Source: JAMXLG01 sp963765935
Lineage (GTDB): Bacteria > Vulcanimicrobiota > Vulcanimicrobiia > Vulcanimicrobiales > Vulcanimicrobiaceae
Length of the DNA stretch: 64,000 nt
Assembly (NCBI GenBank): GCA_963765935.1
Contig: CAVXXX010000002.1
Coordinates: 124,001 to 188,000 of the forward strand
Direction: 5' to 3'
Part shown: positions 1 through 10,100 of the stretch, piece after piece
Numbering within the stretch: the first letter of the stretch is position 1
How the letters are laid out: each line of letters begins with the position of its first letter
Made by a program: the position numbers and the translations under genes
Notes under the pieces: generated by a model
The model's database searches: none
Told to the model about the DNA's origin: nothing
Seen by the model: the letters and a program-made list of their open reading frames with translations, nothing else

Positions 1-706
1 AGCCGGCGAGTCGTCGAGTTTCTTGATGCGGTTGCGCATCCGGTTCATCGAAACGATCAACCAGTGCTACTTCCTCGGCGTTCAGTCGATCTCGATCGTT
101 ATCCTCACCTCGCTCTTCACCGGTATGGTGATTTCGCTCGAGTCGGCCGTGCAAGCGGTGCAGTTCGGCGTCGGAAGTCTCGTTGGCGGCGCGGTCGCCT
201 TTGCATCGGTGCGTGAGCTCGGTCCGATGCTCACGGCGGTGGTCGTCGCGGGCCGCGTTGGGGCGGCGATCGCGGCGGAAATCGGATCGATGGTCGTGAC
301 CGAGCAAATCGAAGCGCTCACCTCGATGGGCTTGGAAATACCGCGCTTTCTCGTCGTGCCGCGGCTGCTAGCGATGTTGTTGATGCTGCCGCTCTTGACC
401 GTCTTTGGTGACGTTGTCTCGATCGCCGGTGGTATGTGGATCGCGCAAACGTACGCGCATATTTCGTACGACACGTTTATTGCGTCCGCGCGCCAAGCAG
501 TCGGGTTCGAAGACGTGTTGAAAGGCTTGATAAAATCCCTCGTCTTCGCGGCGATCATCGCATTGGTCGGCGCGTATCAGGGCCTTCGCACACGAGGCGG
601 AGCAGCCGGCGTCGGGGCCTCGACGACGGGGGCCGTCGTGCTCTCGATCATCATGATTTTCGTCTCGAATTTCATCTTGTCGTTCATTCTTTTCGGAACG
701 CGTTGA
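1..706 (+). CDS. mlaE: MlaE-like lipid ABC transporter permease (5' partial)
   Basis: This is an integral inner-membrane permease of the MlaE/YrbE family, which moves phospholipids between the inner membrane and an MCE protein in diderm bacteria. The frame is open to base 1. A TTG at 23 and ATG at 26 exist, but MlaE proteins are normally about 255 residues and roughly 25 N-terminal residues are missing, so the gene is probably cut by the window edge. Visible family features are the hydrophobic segment with FTGMVISLE, the motif RELGPMLTAVVVAGRVGAAIAAEIGSM (read here in two parts: RELGP and GRVGAAIAAEIG) and the following TEQIEAL. The stop is one base before the GTG of the ATPase gene, so the two are co-translated. 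Family assignment is firm; the exact substrate is inferred. Confidence 0.88.
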   Translation, partial: AGESSSFLMRLRIRFIETINQCYFLGVQSISIVILTSLFTGMVISLESAVQAVQFGVGSLVGGAVAFASVRELGPMLTAVVVAGRVGAAIAAEIGSMVVTEQIEALTSMGLEIPRFLVVPRLLAMLLMLPLLTVFGDVVSIAGGMWIAQTYAHISYDTFIASARQAVGFEDVLKGLIKSLVFAAIIALVGAYQGLRTRGGAAGVGASTTGAVVLSIIMIFVSNFILSFILFGTR

Positions 707-707
707 C

Positions 708-1463
708 GTGCCGGGTGTTCTCGCTCATCTCGACGACGTTTCGCTCTACTATGGCGATCGCGTCGTCCTCAAAAACTGCACGCTCGATGTCGTCGAAGGC
801 GCGATTACGTGTATCATCGGCCTCTCCGGAGCGGGTAAGTCCACGATTCTGCGTCTGCTCGACGGCTTGCGCAAACCTGATGCCGGACACGTCTACATCC
901 GCGATATCGACATTTGCCATATCTCCGAAACGCATCTCATGGACGTACGCCGGACGATCAGCCTCTCGTTTCAATTCGCAGCGCTGCTCGATAGTCTCAC
1001 CGTCGGAGACAACGTCGCGCTGCCGCTGCGCGAGCATACCAGTATGTCGGATCGCGAGATCGAGAAAACCGTGGTCGACGCGTTGGACTCCGTCGGGCTC
1101 GCGCATACGTACGATTCCATGCCTAGCGAACTCTCCGGCGGCATGCTTAAGCGCGCCGGCTTCGCGCGTGCAATCGTGACGCGCCCTGCATTGATTCTCT
1201 ACGATGAACCGACGACCGGGCTCGATCCCATCGTCACCCATCTGATTACGGACACCATCGTCCGATTGCGGCAGAAGTTGAACGGGACCGCCGTCGTCAT
1301 TTCGCACGATCTCCAGTCGATCTACATGATGGCGGACTATGTTGCCATGCTCTTTGAAGGTGCAATCATCGCCTACGGAACCGTCGACGAAATCAAACGC
1401 TCCGCCAATCCCATCGTCCAACAGTTCATCCAAGGCTCCGAAGTGGGGCCGATTCCCATCTAA
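708..1463 (+). CDS. mlaF: MlaF-like ABC transporter ATPase
   Basis: This is the cytoplasmic ATPase that powers the MlaE-type permease. At 251 residues it has the usual length for MlaF. All nucleotide-binding motifs are intact: Walker A GLSGAGKST near residue 38, a Q-loop (SFQF) near 88, the ABC signature LSGGMLKRAG near 142, Walker B ALILYDEPTTGLDP near 165, and the H-loop ISHD near 202. The signature followed by KRAG is typical of the Mla/Ttg2 subfamily. The GTG start lies one base after the permease stop. About 50 bases separate it from the MCE gene, giving the standard permease-ATPase-MCE order. Confidence 0.93.
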   Translation: MPGVLAHLDDVSLYYGDRVVLKNCTLDVVEGAITCIIGLSGAGKSTILRLLDGLRKPDAGHVYIRDIDICHISETHLMDVRRTISLSFQFAALLDSLTVGDNVALPLREHTSMSDREIEKTVVDALDSVGLAHTYDSMPSELSGGMLKRAGFARAIVTRPALILYDEPTTGLDPIVTHLITDTIVRLRQKLNGTAVVISHDLQSIYMMADYVAMLFEGAIIAYGTVDEIKRSANPIVQQFIQGSEVGPIPI

Positions 1464-1512
1464 GACCAGACAAACCAGGCGTCTCGCGGCGGGCGGGCGT
1501 AAGTAGGCGGAA

Positions 1513-3129
1513 ATGACGAAGCAGGCTCAGGTCGGGGCGTTTGCGATTTTGGCGTTGTTGCTCCTCTTTGGGGTGTTCTACGTCATCACCGATTTCGGAA
1601 CGCGACACACCGGCTATCGCATGGGCGTTCACTTTGAATCGGCAGCCGGATTGCACTCCGGAGCGCTCGTCTATTTCAGCGGCGTGACCGTCGGTACCGT
1701 CGATTCGATTACGCTGCTCCCCGACAACACGGTTGACGTCATCTTGGCGATCAACCGCGACGTCGACATTCCGCGCGAGTCGCGCTTCTTGATTCAAGCT
1801 CCGCTCACGGGCGATCCAAATTTATTGATCGTGCCGCCCGTGCCGCGGCCGCGTCCATCCGGAATTACCGGTCCGACGCCCGCTCCGCCGGCAGTGGCGT
1901 TGCTCGAACGTCGAGTGTTGCCGGTCGATCAGCAGCCGCAAGGAACGAATACGGCAACCGTTGCGGACCTGCTCGAGCAAGGTCAGGGCGAGATCAAACG
2001 TCTCGATATCATGATGGCCGATCTCGAGCGACGCGAGCCGAAGCTGCTCGATACGATGCAGCAAGCGCTGACCAATGCAAACCAGTTGACCCTTACAATG
2101 AAGGGGTCGATCACAACGATGACCGCGCAACTGCAGTCGAGCTTGGATCAGGCGAGCGCCAACATCGTCTCATTGACCGGCACGCTCAACGATTCGGCGA
2201 AATTGAACTCCGGCCGCATCAACGACATCCTCACGCAGTTCGACGCCACTTCGCATGCGCTCAACGTGTCGATGGCGCAACTGCAGGATCTCGCAACGAA
2301 CAAGCAGCTCAAAGGCAACCTCCTCACGACCGTCCAGAACATGAAAGATACGACGCAGAATATCGCTGACCTGACGCACGATTTACAGAACGTCACCGGC
2401 GATCCGCAGACGCAAGCCCAGTTGAAGAACACCGTCGCCAACCTTGATGCCACGATGCAGAAGGCGAATTCGCTGCTGGGAGAACTGGGCGGCTCGAGCA
2501 ATGTGTACGGCGTCGATCAAGGGGCAACGCCCTATCCTTTGCCCGCGGGCAGCACGCCGCCGTTGAACGTTCCGCAACCATATCCAACGCCGACGGCGCC
2601 GGCGGCGGGCGCAACACCGTACCCGATGAGCACGCGTGGTGGACCGACCGTTGCAGAGATGAAACTCAAGAGCCGTCTCGGTGACATCGCGAAGAATCTC
2701 GTCGCGATTCAGTTCCGTATGAGCGGGCTCAACCGGCAGACGGTTTGCTGTGAGAACCCGCTCTTTTCAAACAATCAAGGACCGGAATCGGACATCAATC
2801 TGATCGTGCTGCCGCGTTCTAAAACCAGCTTGATGGTCGGCGCCAACAACATCGGGCACGGCACCACGGCGAACGCGGCGCTCTTGCAGTCGCTCTCGCC
2901 AAACTTCCGGCTCGGATACGGCGTGTTGTATTCGCAAGTCGGCATCCTCGGACAGTACAACGCGCGCATCTTCGGCTTGGAAACGCGTGTGTTCAATCCG
3001 CAGTGGCCGCAAGTGGACCTCTACGGCAATCTCAACGTGGCTAAAGGCATACAGCTCTTTGTCGGCGAGCGCGCATTGAACCAGCCCGTCCGGCGTTTTA
3101 CTTACGGATTCCAGGCGCAGATTCCATAA
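1513..3129 (+). CDS. MCE-domain (MlaD-like) protein with long C-terminal extension
   Basis: This is the substrate-binding MCE component of the lipid transporter. A single N-terminal membrane anchor spans residues 8-28. The MCE/MlaD domain follows (about 38-115: FESAAGLHSGALVYFSGV and the hydrophobic PLTGDPNLLI loop). Residues about 150-320 look like a long coiled coil/needle rich in DxxLxxxxQ patterns, then a Pro/Thr-rich stretch (about 335-375). The last 150 residues alternate hydrophobic and aromatic residues (LGYGVLYSQVG, GLETRVFNP, YGNLNVAKG, TYGFQAQIP), which looks like beta strands of an outer-membrane barrel. At 538 residues it is much longer than E. coli MlaD (about 183). Start ATG at 1513; the stop TAA directly abuts the next ATG. 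MCE assignment is firm; the barrel reading is inference. Confidence 0.85.
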   Translation: MTKQAQVGAFAILALLLLFGVFYVITDFGTRHTGYRMGVHFESAAGLHSGALVYFSGVTVGTVDSITLLPDNTVDVILAINRDVDIPRESRFLIQAPLTGDPNLLIVPPVPRPRPSGITGPTPAPPAVALLERRVLPVDQQPQGTNTATVADLLEQGQGEIKRLDIMMADLERREPKLLDTMQQALTNANQLTLTMKGSITTMTAQLQSSLDQASANIVSLTGTLNDSAKLNSGRINDILTQFDATSHALNVSMAQLQDLATNKQLKGNLLTTVQNMKDTTQNIADLTHDLQNVTGDPQTQAQLKNTVANLDATMQKANSLLGELGGSSNVYGVDQGATPYPLPAGSTPPLNVPQPYPTPTAPAAGATPYPMSTRGGPTVAEMKLKSRLGDIAKNLVAIQFRMSGLNRQTVCCENPLFSNNQGPESDINLIVLPRSKTSLMVGANNIGHGTTANAALLQSLSPNFRLGYGVLYSQVGILGQYNARIFGLETRVFNPQWPQVDLYGNLNVAKGIQLFVGERALNQPVRRFTYGFQAQIP

Positions 3130-4062
3130 ATGAGCGATGCCAAATTACGAGTGGGCATTATCGGTGCCGGATCGATGGGCACGCTTTTCGGCTACCATCT
3201 CACGGAGACGTGCGATGTCACGATCTTGGAAACGAACCCGGACACCGCACGCGCGATCGCGAACCGCGGTTTAGCCGTCAATGAGGGCTCCTCGCGTGGC
3301 GTTACGATTGCATCGTCGCCTCGCGAATTATTCGGTTCCGGCGTGCTGTTCTTGTTCGTCAAGGCCGTCGATACGCTGCGTGCCCTGCGTCCGTTCGCGG
3401 GGGAACTCAATCCGGCAACGCCGATCGTCTCGTTGCAAAACGGCGTAGGAAACGAAGACGCGATCAAGACCGCACTCGGTGGAGCGGTTCCCGTCGTTCT
3501 CGGCATTACGACGGAATCGTCGTTCACGCTCGGTCCGGGGCGCGTACGTAGTTCGGAACAGGGCAACACGATCATCGGTTCCGCCTCCGCTGCGCCGGCA
3601 ACAGCACGAATGGTCGCCGATCTGCTGACGCGTTCGGGATTGCGCGCTTCGGTGGTCTACGACATCCGTCCGCATCTCTGGGGTAAACTGGTTGCAAACG
3701 CCGCGATCAACGCGCTCTCCGCGTTACTCGATTGTGAAAGCGGCGAGATACTGAAGGATCCCAATGCAGCGCATTTGTCGGAATCGCTTGCAGAAGAGGC
3801 GGCAACCGTCGCTGCGGCACTGAAGATCAATCTCCCGTTCGTCAATCCCTGGCAGTATGTCACTCAGGTGATCCAGTTAGGTGCGGACTCCAAGAGTTCG
3901 ATGGCGTTCGACTTAGAGTCAGGTCACCCCAGCGAGATCGATCACATCAATGGCGCGATCGTCGCCTTCGGCCGGCGCACGGGGACGCCAACGCCGTACA
4001 ACGACGCGATGGTTCGGCTCGTCAAAGCCAGAGAACAGCTTCTCGCGCGCTCGCGCTCGTGA
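3130..4062 (+). CDS. panE: 2-dehydropantoate 2-reductase (ketopantoate reductase)
   Basis: This enzyme reduces ketopantoate to pantoate with NADPH in pantothenate/CoA synthesis; some family members act on other 2-keto acids. An N-terminal Rossmann fold begins with VGIIGAGSMG (residues 8-17). LQNGVGNEDAI near residue 105 and the helical C-terminal domain with WGKLVANAAINALSALLD near 185 and PSEIDHINGAIV near 265 carry the conserved Lys, Asn and Glu of the family. Length 310 is normal. The ATG follows the MCE stop with no gap, and the stop overlaps the next gene's GTG in a GTGA. It may be co-transcribed with the lipid transporter without a functional link. A specific role in CoA synthesis is probable, not proven. 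Confidence 0.86.
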   Translation: MSDAKLRVGIIGAGSMGTLFGYHLTETCDVTILETNPDTARAIANRGLAVNEGSSRGVTIASSPRELFGSGVLFLFVKAVDTLRALRPFAGELNPATPIVSLQNGVGNEDAIKTALGGAVPVVLGITTESSFTLGPGRVRSSEQGNTIIGSASAAPATARMVADLLTRSGLRASVVYDIRPHLWGKLVANAAINALSALLDCESGEILKDPNAAHLSESLAEEAATVAAALKINLPFVNPWQYVTQVIQLGADSKSSMAFDLESGHPSEIDHINGAIVAFGRRTGTPTPYNDAMVRLVKAREQLLARSRS

Positions 4063-5450
4063 AGACGGGGCTGCTCGAAGCACTGCGCGAGGCATGCGGC
4101 GATGCTGCGGTGCTCGACGATCCTGCGTTGATCGAACCATTCGTTACCGACTGGCGCGGCAGCTACATCGGACGCGCAAAAGCCGTGGTACGGCCGGCGA
4201 CGACCGAGCAGATCAGCGAGGTCGTGCACATCTGCTCGAATGCACGCGTGCCGATCGTCCCGCAGGGCGGCAACACCGGTCTTGCCGTTGGCGCGACGCC
4301 GCTCGATTTAGAAAACGCAATTGTCGTTAGCCTCTCGCGCATGCGTCGCATTGTGTCCGTGGACCCCGACGCGTACGCGATTACCGTCGAAGCCGGATGC
4401 GTGCTCACGGACGTCCAACAGGCCGCGCGACGCGCGCAACGCCTCTTTCCACTTTCGCTTGCAGCGGAAGGCAGCGCCGAAGTCGGCGGATTGATTTCGA
4501 CGAACGCGGGCGGAACGGCCGTACTTCGTTACGGAACGATGCGATCGCTCGTACTCGGGCTTGAAGCGGTTCTTCCCGATGGACGAATTCTCGATGGGCT
4601 GCGTTCGCTCTATAAAGACAACGCCGGCTACGATTGGAAGCAGCTCTTCATCGGTGCCGAAGGAACGCTTGGCATTATCACGCGCGCGGTACTACGCCTC
4701 TTCCCCATGCCGCGCGAACGCGTTACCGCTCTGGTCGGGCTCGATTCGTGCGACACGGCGCTCCGCGCATTCTCGATGCTGCAAGGCGCGCTTGGAGAGA
4801 CGCTGAGCGCATGCGAACTCTTTCCTGACCGCGCAATCGCGCTGCGGCTCGCGCACGATTCGGCGTTGAAGCGGCCGATGCCCGAACACGCATGGTACAT
4901 GCTCATTGAAGCGAGCTCGTCGCTCGCGACCTTACGCACCGCAGTCGAAGAGGCATTCGTTCAACTCGACGATGCCGGTATCGCGGGTGCAATCGTCATT
5001 GCGGAAAACTCGACGCAAGCCCGGACACTGTGGGAATGGCGTGAAACCATTACGGAAACGGAGAAACGTGCGGGGCGCAGCCTCAAGCACGACGTTTCCG
5101 TGCCGATCTCCGCAATCCCGAAGTTCATCGCTCGCGCTACCGAACGTATCGAACGGGAATATCCCGGCAGTTCGGTGCTCGCCTTCGGCCACTTCGGCGA
5201 CGGCAACATTCACTTCAACGTCTTACTTCCGGCCACGGGCGTCATGCGTCCCGACGCAGTGAGCGCCGATGTTTACGAACTGATTGCCGATTTTCGGGGC
5301 AGTATTACCGCCGAACATGGGATCGGCCGCTATCGCCGTCAAGAGTTGGCCGTGCATCGCAGCCTTGTTGAGATGGATCTCATGCGCACGGTTAAACACG
5401 CGCTCGATCCGCGCGGCGTGATGAATCCGGGAGCGGTTCTCGAGGATTAA
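4059..5450 (+). CDS. glcD: FAD-linked 2-hydroxyacid oxidase, GlcD-like
   Basis: This is a flavoprotein of the GlcD/D-lactate dehydrogenase type that oxidises glycolate, D-lactate or a similar 2-hydroxyacid. The FAD-binding PCMH domain spans roughly residues 40-215, with VPQGGNTGLAVGATP near 67 and GTLGIITRAVLRLFP near 205. The C-terminal FAD-oxidase domain carries FGHFGDGNIHFNVLLP near 375 and the EHGIGRYR motif near 425, which hold conserved His residues. Length 463 fits GlcD. The GTG start overlaps the panE stop by four bases. The iron-sulfur partner GlcF is about 20 kb away at 25458 and no GlcE is seen, so this may instead be a single-subunit lactate or 2-hydroxyglutarate dehydrogenase. 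The stop overlaps the stop of the opposing gene. Confidence 0.87.
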   Translation: MKTGLLEALREACGDAAVLDDPALIEPFVTDWRGSYIGRAKAVVRPATTEQISEVVHICSNARVPIVPQGGNTGLAVGATPLDLENAIVVSLSRMRRIVSVDPDAYAITVEAGCVLTDVQQAARRAQRLFPLSLAAEGSAEVGGLISTNAGGTAVLRYGTMRSLVLGLEAVLPDGRILDGLRSLYKDNAGYDWKQLFIGAEGTLGIITRAVLRLFPMPRERVTALVGLDSCDTALRAFSMLQGALGETLSACELFPDRAIALRLAHDSALKRPMPEHAWYMLIEASSSLATLRTAVEEAFVQLDDAGIAGAIVIAENSTQARTLWEWRETITETEKRAGRSLKHDVSVPISAIPKFIARATERIEREYPGSSVLAFGHFGDGNIHFNVLLPATGVMRPDAVSADVYELIADFRGSITAEHGIGRYRRQELAVHRSLVEMDLMRTVKHALDPRGVMNPGAVLED

Positions 5451-6199
5451 GCTTGCGGCGTCAAGCGCAGCAAACGCACTGTGCCGTGGTGCGCCTCGAT
5501 ATCGACGCCGTACGAACTTCCGCCGTTGACCGGCGCATCGATCGTTTCATTTGAACCGGCTGAGGTGCCCCTCAATCCGAAATCGGTAAAGATCGTCCCG
5601 TCGTCGGTATGCATGCGCGCGTGAAACTTCGCGATCTCCGGAACAAAGACGGTTACGTCGCCGCTATCAGCACTGAACTTCAGGGTCCCGTTCCATTGCG
5701 TTGCGCCGATCGTTGCATCGATATTTCCGGCGCCCGTCTGTGCCTGCGCGATGCCGGGAACCATGATGCGCACGTTTCCTTTGGCAGCGCGTACGTCTAT
5801 AGCGCCGCTCACATCGGTAACGTTGACGTTCCCTTTGGCTGATTGCACGACAAGGTTCACGCGGTCGGGGAGTCGCACGAGCAATCCGTAGAGCGGATCG
5901 CTCGCTCGTACTACGACGCCGTTTCCTGCGCGCGCGATGACCGGCGCACCGGGATTCGTTCCTTCGAGCGCCGTCGCGGAAACGGTGAACTGGTCCGATG
6001 ATTGCCCGGCTTCGGGTTTATAAACGTTGAGGTTGGCACTGGAGACGACGACGGTTATCGTCGACGTTGGTTCCAAGAGTCCCACGCGCGTGGAATAGGG
6101 CGTGTGCTTAGAACATCCGACAAAAGCAACACTTACAATTAAAAACAATGCGCGTCGCAGCATACCAACGTTGGCGTTTCCGGCGCGCCGCGCTTTCAC
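5447..6199 (-). CDS. Lipoprotein with DUF4097-like beta-strand repeats
   Basis: This is a predicted exported lipoprotein. The N-terminus MLRRALFLIVSVAFVGC (starting at Met13, base 6163) is a good lipoprotein signal with Cys29 as the acylated residue. The body has short repeated beta-strand units (VQSAKGNVNVTDVSG, VRAAKGNVRIMVPG, SADSGDVTVFVP, DDGTIFTDFG) as in DUF4097/adhesin-like beta-solenoid proteins. The GTG at 6199 overlaps the xerC stop (GTGA); the ATG at 6163 would give a shorter, more canonical signal peptide, so the start is uncertain. Its stop shares TTAA with the stop of the GlcD-like gene on the other strand. Function is unknown. Confidence 0.75.
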   Translation of the reverse strand: MKARRAGNANVGMLRRALFLIVSVAFVGCSKHTPYSTRVGLLEPTSTITVVVSSANLNVYKPEAGQSSDQFTVSATALEGTNPGAPVIARAGNGVVVRASDPLYGLLVRLPDRVNLVVQSAKGNVNVTDVSGAIDVRAAKGNVRIMVPGIAQAQTGAGNIDATIGATQWNGTLKFSADSGDVTVFVPEIAKFHARMHTDDGTIFTDFGLRGTSAGSNETIDAPVNGGSSYGVDIEAHHGTVRLLRLTPQA

Positions 6200-7122
6200 C
6201 TCTCGGAGCGATCTCTCGGGTGCGCGTCCTCGTAACTGCGGCGCATGTGCTCGAGCGAGACGTTCGTGTAGATCTGCGTCGTCGAGAGGCTCTCATGACC
6301 GAGCAATTCTTTGATCGTCATGAGATCGGCGCCGTTTTCCAATAAGTGCGTCGCGAAGGAATGCCGCATGACGTGCGGCGTCACGTGTTTCGTCAACCCG
6401 GAGAGTTGCGCAAACTCACGGAAGACGACCCAAGCTTGGCGATGCGAAAGCCGGGTTTTCCGTTTCGAAAGAAACAACGCTTCGTCGGGACTGCGCGGCC
6501 GCACGCCCAAATACGCGCGAATGGCATCAGCCGACGCCTGGTTCATAAAAACGGTGCGCTGCTTGTTGCCTTTGCCGATGACGCGCATGATCCGCCGGTC
6601 GAGATCGACGTCGCTGAGATTCAAGCCGACGAGTTCGGCGCGACGGATTCCACTCGCATAGAGCAGTTCCATTATTGCGATATCGCGCAGGCGTTGAAAA
6701 TCGCTCTTCCCCGCAACGCGCGTCCGCAGCAACTTTGCGACCTCGACTTCCGACATTACATGTGGTAATCGCTTCGCCGCCTTCGGGGGCGGTACATCTT
6801 GCGCGGGATTGTCGGTGCGGCGGCCTTCACGTTTTTGCAGCGCGAAATACGAACGAAGCGCCGCGATTTTCCGGCGCACCGACGTCGCCGTGTATTTGCG
6901 CGGCCCCATGAGTTCCATGACGAATCGACGCACGTCCGATGTAGTCGTCGACGCAATCTTGAAGAACGGTGCCGTCTTCGGGTGTCCCGGCTCGAGAAAT
7001 TCTCCGAAGAGCTCGATATCGCGCGCGTATTCCTCGGACGTTCGCGGCGACTGGCCGCGCTCCAAGCGCAAGTACGCCGCGAACTCGGCGATCGTCGGAT
7101 CGGCCGGAATGTAGGAACTCAC
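6196..7122 (-). CDS. xerC: Tyrosine recombinase XerC
   Basis: This is a site-specific tyrosine recombinase that, in the XerCD pair, resolves chromosome dimers at dif. Length 308 and a two-domain layout fit XerC/XerD. The N-terminal SAM-like core-binding domain spans about residues 8-95 (LRLERGQSPRTSEEYARDIELF). The catalytic domain shows the full residue set: Arg in ASGIRRAELVGL (near 160), Lys in GKGNKQRTV (near 182), HxxR in HVMRHSFATHLL (near 253), His in LLGHESL and the nucleophile Tyr in TQIYTNV. The start is GTG. No att-like repeats or phage genes are nearby, so it looks like a housekeeping gene. Whether it is XerC, XerD or a lone XerA-type enzyme cannot be settled from this window. Confidence 0.92.
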   Translation of the reverse strand: MSSYIPADPTIAEFAAYLRLERGQSPRTSEEYARDIELFGEFLEPGHPKTAPFFKIASTTTSDVRRFVMELMGPRKYTATSVRRKIAALRSYFALQKREGRRTDNPAQDVPPPKAAKRLPHVMSEVEVAKLLRTRVAGKSDFQRLRDIAIMELLYASGIRRAELVGLNLSDVDLDRRIMRVIGKGNKQRTVFMNQASADAIRAYLGVRPRSPDEALFLSKRKTRLSHRQAWVVFREFAQLSGLTKHVTPHVMRHSFATHLLENGADLMTIKELLGHESLSTTQIYTNVSLEHMRRSYEDAHPRDRSER

Positions 7123-7140
7123 CCTGCTATTGTACGAGGA

Positions 7141-10100
7141 CTACGGCCACCGTTCCCACGAGAAGGTCGTGCGCGGTACGCCGTGGTGCACGGGCACGAA
7201 CGAGCGCGAGGTCTTCACGACGGCCTTTTTCAGGATCTGGGCCGCCGCAGGCGGCGCATATGCCGTGATCGTTCCGTCCTGTGCACCGATGTAGACCATA
7301 CCGTTCGCAATAACGGTTCCGACGCCGGTATAGCTAGAAAGCGCGACGCTCCACAACTGCGCGCCGGTCGCCGCGTTGAATGCATAGAGCGTGTCGCCCG
7401 TGTAGTTCCCCACGTAGACAACGCCGTTTGCAATGGAGATCGGCGAGCGCCGCGGCCCGTCAGGACCAAATTGTGCGCTCCAAACGGGCGTCGTATTGAG
7501 CGTGCAGTTCGATGTGATGCTGAATGCGGCAAGACCGGGCTGATAAATGCCCGACGTCGTCGGCATACCGACGTACACCAAATTCGTAGCGGGGTCGTAT
7601 GCGGGCGTGCCAATGAAGAGCGCGCTATCGCTCGGCACCGACATGGCGATGTATTGTATAGGTCCCGACGAAAGCGTCGATTCATCGTACAGTTCGAACA
7701 TGCCCGACTTATTCTCGGCCGCGAGCATCAACGGACATCCCGGCGGCTGGAATACGAGCGGCGTTGCGCCGAAGTCAAAGTCATTGTCGCCGCCGATCAC
7801 CGGGATGTTCGTTGGATAATTATTGGCGACGACGGTACTGAGCGTCGGTGAGAGCTCGATGATTTGCTCTGCAAAGCCGGAGTGCTGGGATGCGCCCGAC
7901 GTCGTATCGGCGTTACCCACTGCGATGGCGACGTTGTTGTTCGTCGGGACAATCGATCCGCCACCCGGTCCCCAGACGCCGCCGCCGCTCGCGCCCTGCG
8001 ACGATGTGCCGCTCATGGTGAAAAACGTGCCCGCGACGGAAGGTCCGTTGGTATTGATTGCAACGATGCGTCCATACCATGGAGAGATGTCGCACGTTGA
8101 ACCGGTCACCGCATAGAGCAAACCGTTCGACGGATTATATGTCAGGCCGCCGTGCATGAAGTTGTGATCCGGTGTGTAGTCGGCGATCGTGATCGGCCAG
8201 CCGCTGGCTTCTGTTCCGGTTGCAAGATCGACGGCATGCACTTGATTCTGTCCGTCGGCAAAATACAAACGATTCTTTCCCCGATCGATTGCCGGCGTCT
8301 CGCCGATCGAGAACTGCGAATGCGAGCCGCCGCAGCTGTATGTCGCAAACGGAACGGGATCTTGCCACACGATTGCACCGGTCGCAGCGTTAACAGCGTA
8401 CATCGTCGAACCAAAATTTGAGCCGGCATAAATGACGTTGGTCGATACGCCGTTCACGTTCACGTTGGTTGCGTAGACGGGTTCATGCACGGGCGAAGAG
8501 CCGACGTTGAACACCCACACTTTCTGGAGTGCACCCACATTGCCCGTACCGACCGTGGTTTCGTTCGGGTTGTAACCGCTGCGTTGCAGATCGTAGCCGA
8601 ACGAAAGCCAATCCGTCGCCGGTCCTGACGGCGTCGGGGTGGGAGCGGTCGTGGGCGTCGGCGTTGCTCCGCCGCCGGTCGTTCCTACGGTATAGTGATT
8701 CTGAATCTGCGCCGCGCTCAGCACGTTCGTGTAGATTGCGACTTCGTCGACCGTTCCTTTGAACGCGGGATCGCTCTTCGCGGCGTCGTCGCCGATCGAG
8801 AAACCGTATCCGGCGAAATAATCACCGATGGTTCCCGTTTTTGCGACGCTTCCCGTTTGCATTCCATTGACGTAAATGCGGCCCGTCGTTCCATCAAACG
8901 TGGAGACCACGTGGTACGTCTTGTTGGCCGCGAGCGTGAGGCTCGACGGAACCTCCAATACGCCGCTCGTGAGGTAAAATTGCGCAACAATCTGTCCACC
9001 GGTGCGGAAGAAGAGTGCGTACGGCGCGTAACTCGTATCCGAGCCATATCCGGTTACAAACGTGTACGTCGCCGGCGTTGCGGGGAAGCTAATCCACGCT
9101 TCAAGCGTCAATGTCGACGCCGGCTGCAGTGATGTACTCTGCGGCACATTAACCACGCCCGCCGCGCTCGCGCTACCTGGGAACGTCATCGACTGATCCG
9201 AGAACGACGGCACAAGTCCGGCAACGCCGGTCGTTACCGACGATCCGACCGTGCCGGTGTGCGCGTGCCCCGATGCGTCGTTCGCCATGGTTCCGCTATC
9301 GTCGAGATGATAGTACGCGGCAGGCCCGTCGCCGAGCACCACGCTCGGATAGTCGCCGCCGGCGATCGGCGTGGACGTCGGCGTCGGGGTTGCTCCCGGC
9401 GTCGGAGTTGGCGTAGGCGTGCTACCGCCGCCGGTCGTTCCGGCGGTATAGTGATTTTGAATGACCGATGCCGACAGCGCGCCTTGGAAGACCATGTGCT
9501 GCCCCATACGTCCATTGAATTTGTAGAAATCCGACGCATCGTACTGCCCAAGCCAGTACGTGGACGTAAGAGACACGCCAGTTACCGCTTGCGAACTGTC
9601 GAGGGCGCCGTTGATGTAGAAATATTCATTCTTGCCGTCGTAGACGAAGACGACTTGATTCCAAGCGTTTGCGGCGAGCGCTTTCGTCGATTTGAAGCTG
9701 ATTCCACCGAGCTGCGCGAGGAGCTGGCCTTTAGCACCGGACTGATTGTTGACCAAAAGGCGATGGCTGCCGTTGTATCCCCAAATGGCGTAATAAGAGT
9801 TGACGTTATTGTTCGTGCTCGTAAAAGTTGGGAAAACCCAATCCTCGACCGTGAACGCGCCGCTCGTAGACGGATTCGGGAGCGAGACGCCGATGCTTAT
9901 TGCGGCAGTGCTCGTATGGCCGGGTAGGCCGATCGCAGTAGAGGTCTCGCCTTGCAATGGTCCGGCGAGCGAATATGCGATGCCCGATGAAGTGTAGGTA
10001 CCGCTTGCGCCACTCGAGCCGATGTTCGTCGCCGTGCAACAGCTCGTGTCTTCCAATTCGAAGTATTGCGTGGGATGGTCCTGAAGAACCATTTGCTCGA

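Noticed and set aside
6196..7122. Tyrosine recombinase as a sign of an integrated element
   Set aside because: No tRNA, att-like direct repeats or phage genes nearby; length and motifs fit housekeeping XerC.
6799..7851. A 350-residue plus-strand reading frame opposite xerC and the first giant lipoprotein
   Set aside because: It is extremely Arg-rich with no domain, and the opposite strand carries well-supported genes, so it is an antisense shadow.
9360..9425. Short GT-rich/CGTCGG repeats within the giant lipoprotein genes as a possible CRISPR or microsatellite
   Set aside because: They encode Thr-Pro linkers of the proteins and have no spacer structure.
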